From G963665815 sp942492065 (GTDB taxonomy: Bacteria > Cloacimonadota > Cloacimonadia > Cloacimonadales > JAIOQZ01): a stretch of 64,000 nucleotides of DNA. The notes under the pieces were generated by a model. The model made no database searches. It worked only from the letters and a program-made list of their open reading frames with translations, and was not told the origin of the DNA. Below, in pieces: positions 61,934 to 64,000 of the stretch. A program made the translations under genes and the position numbers. Location: the NCBI GenBank assembly GCA_942492065.1, contig CALODV010000008.1:806001-870000 (forward strand), written 5' to 3'. Each line of letters starts with the position of its first letter. Positions within the stretch are counted from its first letter, which is position 1.

Positions 61934-64000
61934 TTATTTAAGTAAAATCATCTTACTGACAGTTGATTTTCCGCTATAATCAAGTTTCAGGAAATACAAT
62001 CCTGAGCCCATATGATTTCCTTCATCATCAGTTCCTTTCCAGACCACACTGTTTTCTCCTTGAGGACAAGTTCCATCGACCAGAGTAGTAATTCTTTGCC
62101 CCTTTATATTAAAGACAGCCAATTTAGCAACTTGCTGTTCCGGTAAGGTAAACGTGATACATGTTTCAGGATTGAAAGGATTAGGATAATTCTTCAGCTC
62201 AGCTCTTTTGAATCTTCCAATTCTATTTTCCTCTACTGAAGTATTGTTTCTTCCGTATATTCTGAAATCATCAAAAGATATATCTCCGAAGGTTGCACCG
62301 GAACATTCAAATGCAAACTCAGATGTAGTACCCATTAAGACAGTCATATCGACAGTTTGCTTTGTCCAGCAGTACATCCCCGTTTGATCTGAACTTGTCC
62401 ATAGTGTCATCCAGTTTCCACCATCCATTCTTGCTTTCAGTCTTAAAGATGGATATTGAGGATATTGATGAGCATAGGCTGTGTAAAACTCAACATTAAC
62501 AACATCCATGACAGGAATCTGGACAGGAGGAGATATTATTGTAGAGTTTAAGTTTTGGAAGTTTGCATGAGTTGTAGGGCTATAGACATTTATTGCATCT
62601 ATAAAATTGAAAGATACCAGTTCATTCTGAGAATTATCCCAGATATTGTCCGGATCGGTCCAGCCATTAAGACCAGTATCAAAATTTTCGCTGTAAATCA
62701 GACTGTCCCGATGAACGTGAAAATTCACACTTTTGTAATTACTGTTACCTTCACTGTTAGTCAGCACAGCTGTAACATTATGATAACCGCTTTCAAGAGC
62801 AAAAACATTATAAGTATAATTAATAACATTACTTCCCTGATACCATTGTGTTCCATCTATAAAATATCTTACATCGTTTATATCGTTAATATTCTCTACA
62901 TCAAGAGAAATGGTAAGATTATCATCTCCGGAGTATGATTGAGGTGGAGAAGGTGATATAAAACTGAAGTCCGTGTAGTTGGCAGTATTCTTATTGATAT
63001 CCAGTACAACAGAAGAGAAGATGTTTAGACCTGATGGCATACCTGAAAGAGGAAAACTATACCAACCATCAGCCATTCCACCCCATCCGAAGTTAAAGTG
63101 AAACTCCTCATTAGTATTGTATCCATCTACAATAATTTGATGTCCTCCTCCTGTAGAAATCAGTGCACACATTTGTGCAGGCAATCCAAGCATCATATTT
63201 TGCTTCAACCTTTCAAATAGATCAATGTCTGAATCAATCAAAGTGACGGCATTATTAAATCCGAATCTTCTATACCCATTTTCAATCTGTGGAGTAAAAT
63301 ATGTCCCGGAACCTCCTGATGTATATGATTGCTGCCTCGCAGCTATTCCACATGCGAAAATCAGAGCAGCTTTGAGTGTATCACTGAGAGAGGTGTTATT
63401 GTTATAACAATTCTGTACTTGAGCAATGTATGAGTTAACTTCCGGAAAGCTCAGAAAACCCCAGTTATCATGATCAACCCCAATAGTGTAACCCGGTTGA
63501 GCTATATAACTGTCATCTTGTGTAAAAGTTGTGCTGTTAGTCTGTTTGTGAAAGTCAACTATCATACTCATAGCAACAGATGGACATCCTGCCAAAGATC
63601 TTTGAGACTGATTTACCGGATCGTTTGGACAAAACATGTTGTAGGGTGCATATTGTTCCCAGGATGTTTCAATCCAACCACCTGTTGTCGTAGTGCCAGA
63701 TGGAGGCCAGTAATCAACAGGTCGATCAACGGATTGACCCGAAATCAATAAATCCCATTCAAGAATGTTATCTGCTTCTGAAAAGTAGCTCCTGTTAAGC
63801 AGTATCATTTTGCTTAAGAACTTTTTGTAAATATGAGAGTTTTTCTCATTAATTTCCAGATCTGAACTGAATGAATATCCGAGAACAGGGACATCGTCCT
63901 TACTAACTGACATAAGAATGAACCCTTTCGGCTCCAGATTTACTACGTTAATTTTCATTTTCCCATGAATTTGCAGATGATTAACTGATTCGATTGACAA
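61934..64000 (-). CDS. C10 (streptopain-like) cysteine peptidase with type IX sorting domain, 5' end outside window
   Basis: 688 codons are visible and the frame is open to the window edge; the TTG at the edge is probably not the start, since the signal peptide is missing. The visible start is the pro-domain (LEPKGFILMSVSKDDVPVLG, the usual VSADDR..PVLGY region). The catalytic Cys is in LAGCPSVAMSMI and His in GGGHQIIVDGY, with the FHFNFGWGGMADGWYS oxyanion/Trp segment. Then come an Ig-like region, a MAM-like jelly-roll segment (about 440-590) and a C-terminal sorting domain (LKNYPNPFNPETCITFTL ... GLYFLKL). A secreted or surface protease made through the same export route as the propeller at 55125. 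Confidence 0.9.
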   Translation of the reverse strand: MSIESVNHLQIHGKMKINVVNLEPKGFILMSVSKDDVPVLGYSFSSDLEINEKNSHIYKKFLSKMILLNRSYFSEADNILEWDLLISGQSVDRPVDYWPPSGTTTTGGWIETSWEQYAPYNMFCPNDPVNQSQRSLAGCPSVAMSMIVDFHKQTNSTTFTQDDSYIAQPGYTIGVDHDNWGFLSFPEVNSYIAQVQNCYNNNTSLSDTLKAALIFACGIAARQQSYTSGGSGTYFTPQIENGYRRFGFNNAVTLIDSDIDLFERLKQNMMLGLPAQMCALISTGGGHQIIVDGYNTNEEFHFNFGWGGMADGWYSFPLSGMPSGLNIFSSVVLDINKNTANYTDFSFISPSPPQSYSGDDNLTISLDVENINDINDVRYFIDGTQWYQGSNVINYTYNVFALESGYHNVTAVLTNSEGNSNYKSVNFHVHRDSLIYSENFDTGLNGWTDPDNIWDNSQNELVSFNFIDAINVYSPTTHANFQNLNSTIISPPVQIPVMDVVNVEFYTAYAHQYPQYPSLRLKARMDGGNWMTLWTSSDQTGMYCWTKQTVDMTVLMGTTSEFAFECSGATFGDISFDDFRIYGRNNTSVEENRIGRFKRAELKNYPNPFNPETCITFTLPEQQVAKLAVFNIKGQRITTLVDGTCPQGENSVVWKGTDDEGNHMGSGLYFLKLDYSGKSTVSKMILLK

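Overview
The window is AT-rich DNA from a Gram-negative bacterium with an outer membrane. Outer-membrane features include a TonB-dependent receptor, a TolC-MFP-RND efflux operon, many Sec signal peptides and lipoboxes, and two secreted proteins with a C-terminal YPNPFNPET-type sorting domain as used by type IX secretion. Together these suggest the FCB superphylum, perhaps a candidate phylum such as Delongbacteria or Cloacimonadota. That placement is an inference from gene style, not a computed classification. I see no tRNA, rRNA or CRISPR array.

Region 1 (1-8310) is accessory DNA. It holds the C-terminus of a toxin-like protein with an HExxH zinc motif, an IS3-family element, a leucine-rich-repeat protein, a second HExxH (M91/NleD-like) toxin tip without its own start signals, a secreted propeller-like protein, and a third, deleted toxin module. 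The second and third modules are preceded by about 350-400 bp of near-identical DNA. This is the layout of displaced orphan tip cassettes behind a polymorphic toxin gene.

Region 2 (8460-12330) is a minus-strand RNA-processing operon: yicC, a small membrane protein and rnr. Region 3 (12330-18250) is repeat-rich. It contains a propeller/PI-PLC gene cut exactly in two by an IS256-family element with an 8-bp target duplication, and a partly duplicated DUF3788 gene. Region 4 (18400-20800) has a truncated SIR2 gene overlapping a KTSC gene, and a response regulator/PP2C phosphatase. Region 5 (21098-31010) is an envelope block: small membrane and barrel-like proteins, tolC/MFP/RND efflux, and a LytS/LytTR-type two-component system. 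Region 6 (31045-38721, mostly minus) has tandem secreted propeller paralogues, a stand-alone NFACT-R protein, a phage-like divergent repressor switch, and a TonB receptor with an ABC ATPase.

Region 7 (38874-49260, mostly plus) has a cysteine desulfurase with an IscU-DUF59 fusion, small proteins, lipoproteins, glmS, a GNAT acetyltransferase and a GH38-like glycosidase. Region 8 (49257-54920, minus) is the most striking: a tightly coupled gene pair encoding a RelA/SpoT synthetase-TPR-SLOG-like-RyR protein and a DUF4062-P-loop NTPase-TPR protein. It looks like a nucleotide-signalling conflict (defence) system. Region 9 (55125-64000) has a cobalamin riboswitch driving a surface-sorted beta-propeller protein (BtuG-like), pepA, a PilO/PilP-like lipoprotein, an AadA-like nucleotidyltransferase, a DUF4412-like protein and the 3' part of a C10 cysteine peptidase gene.
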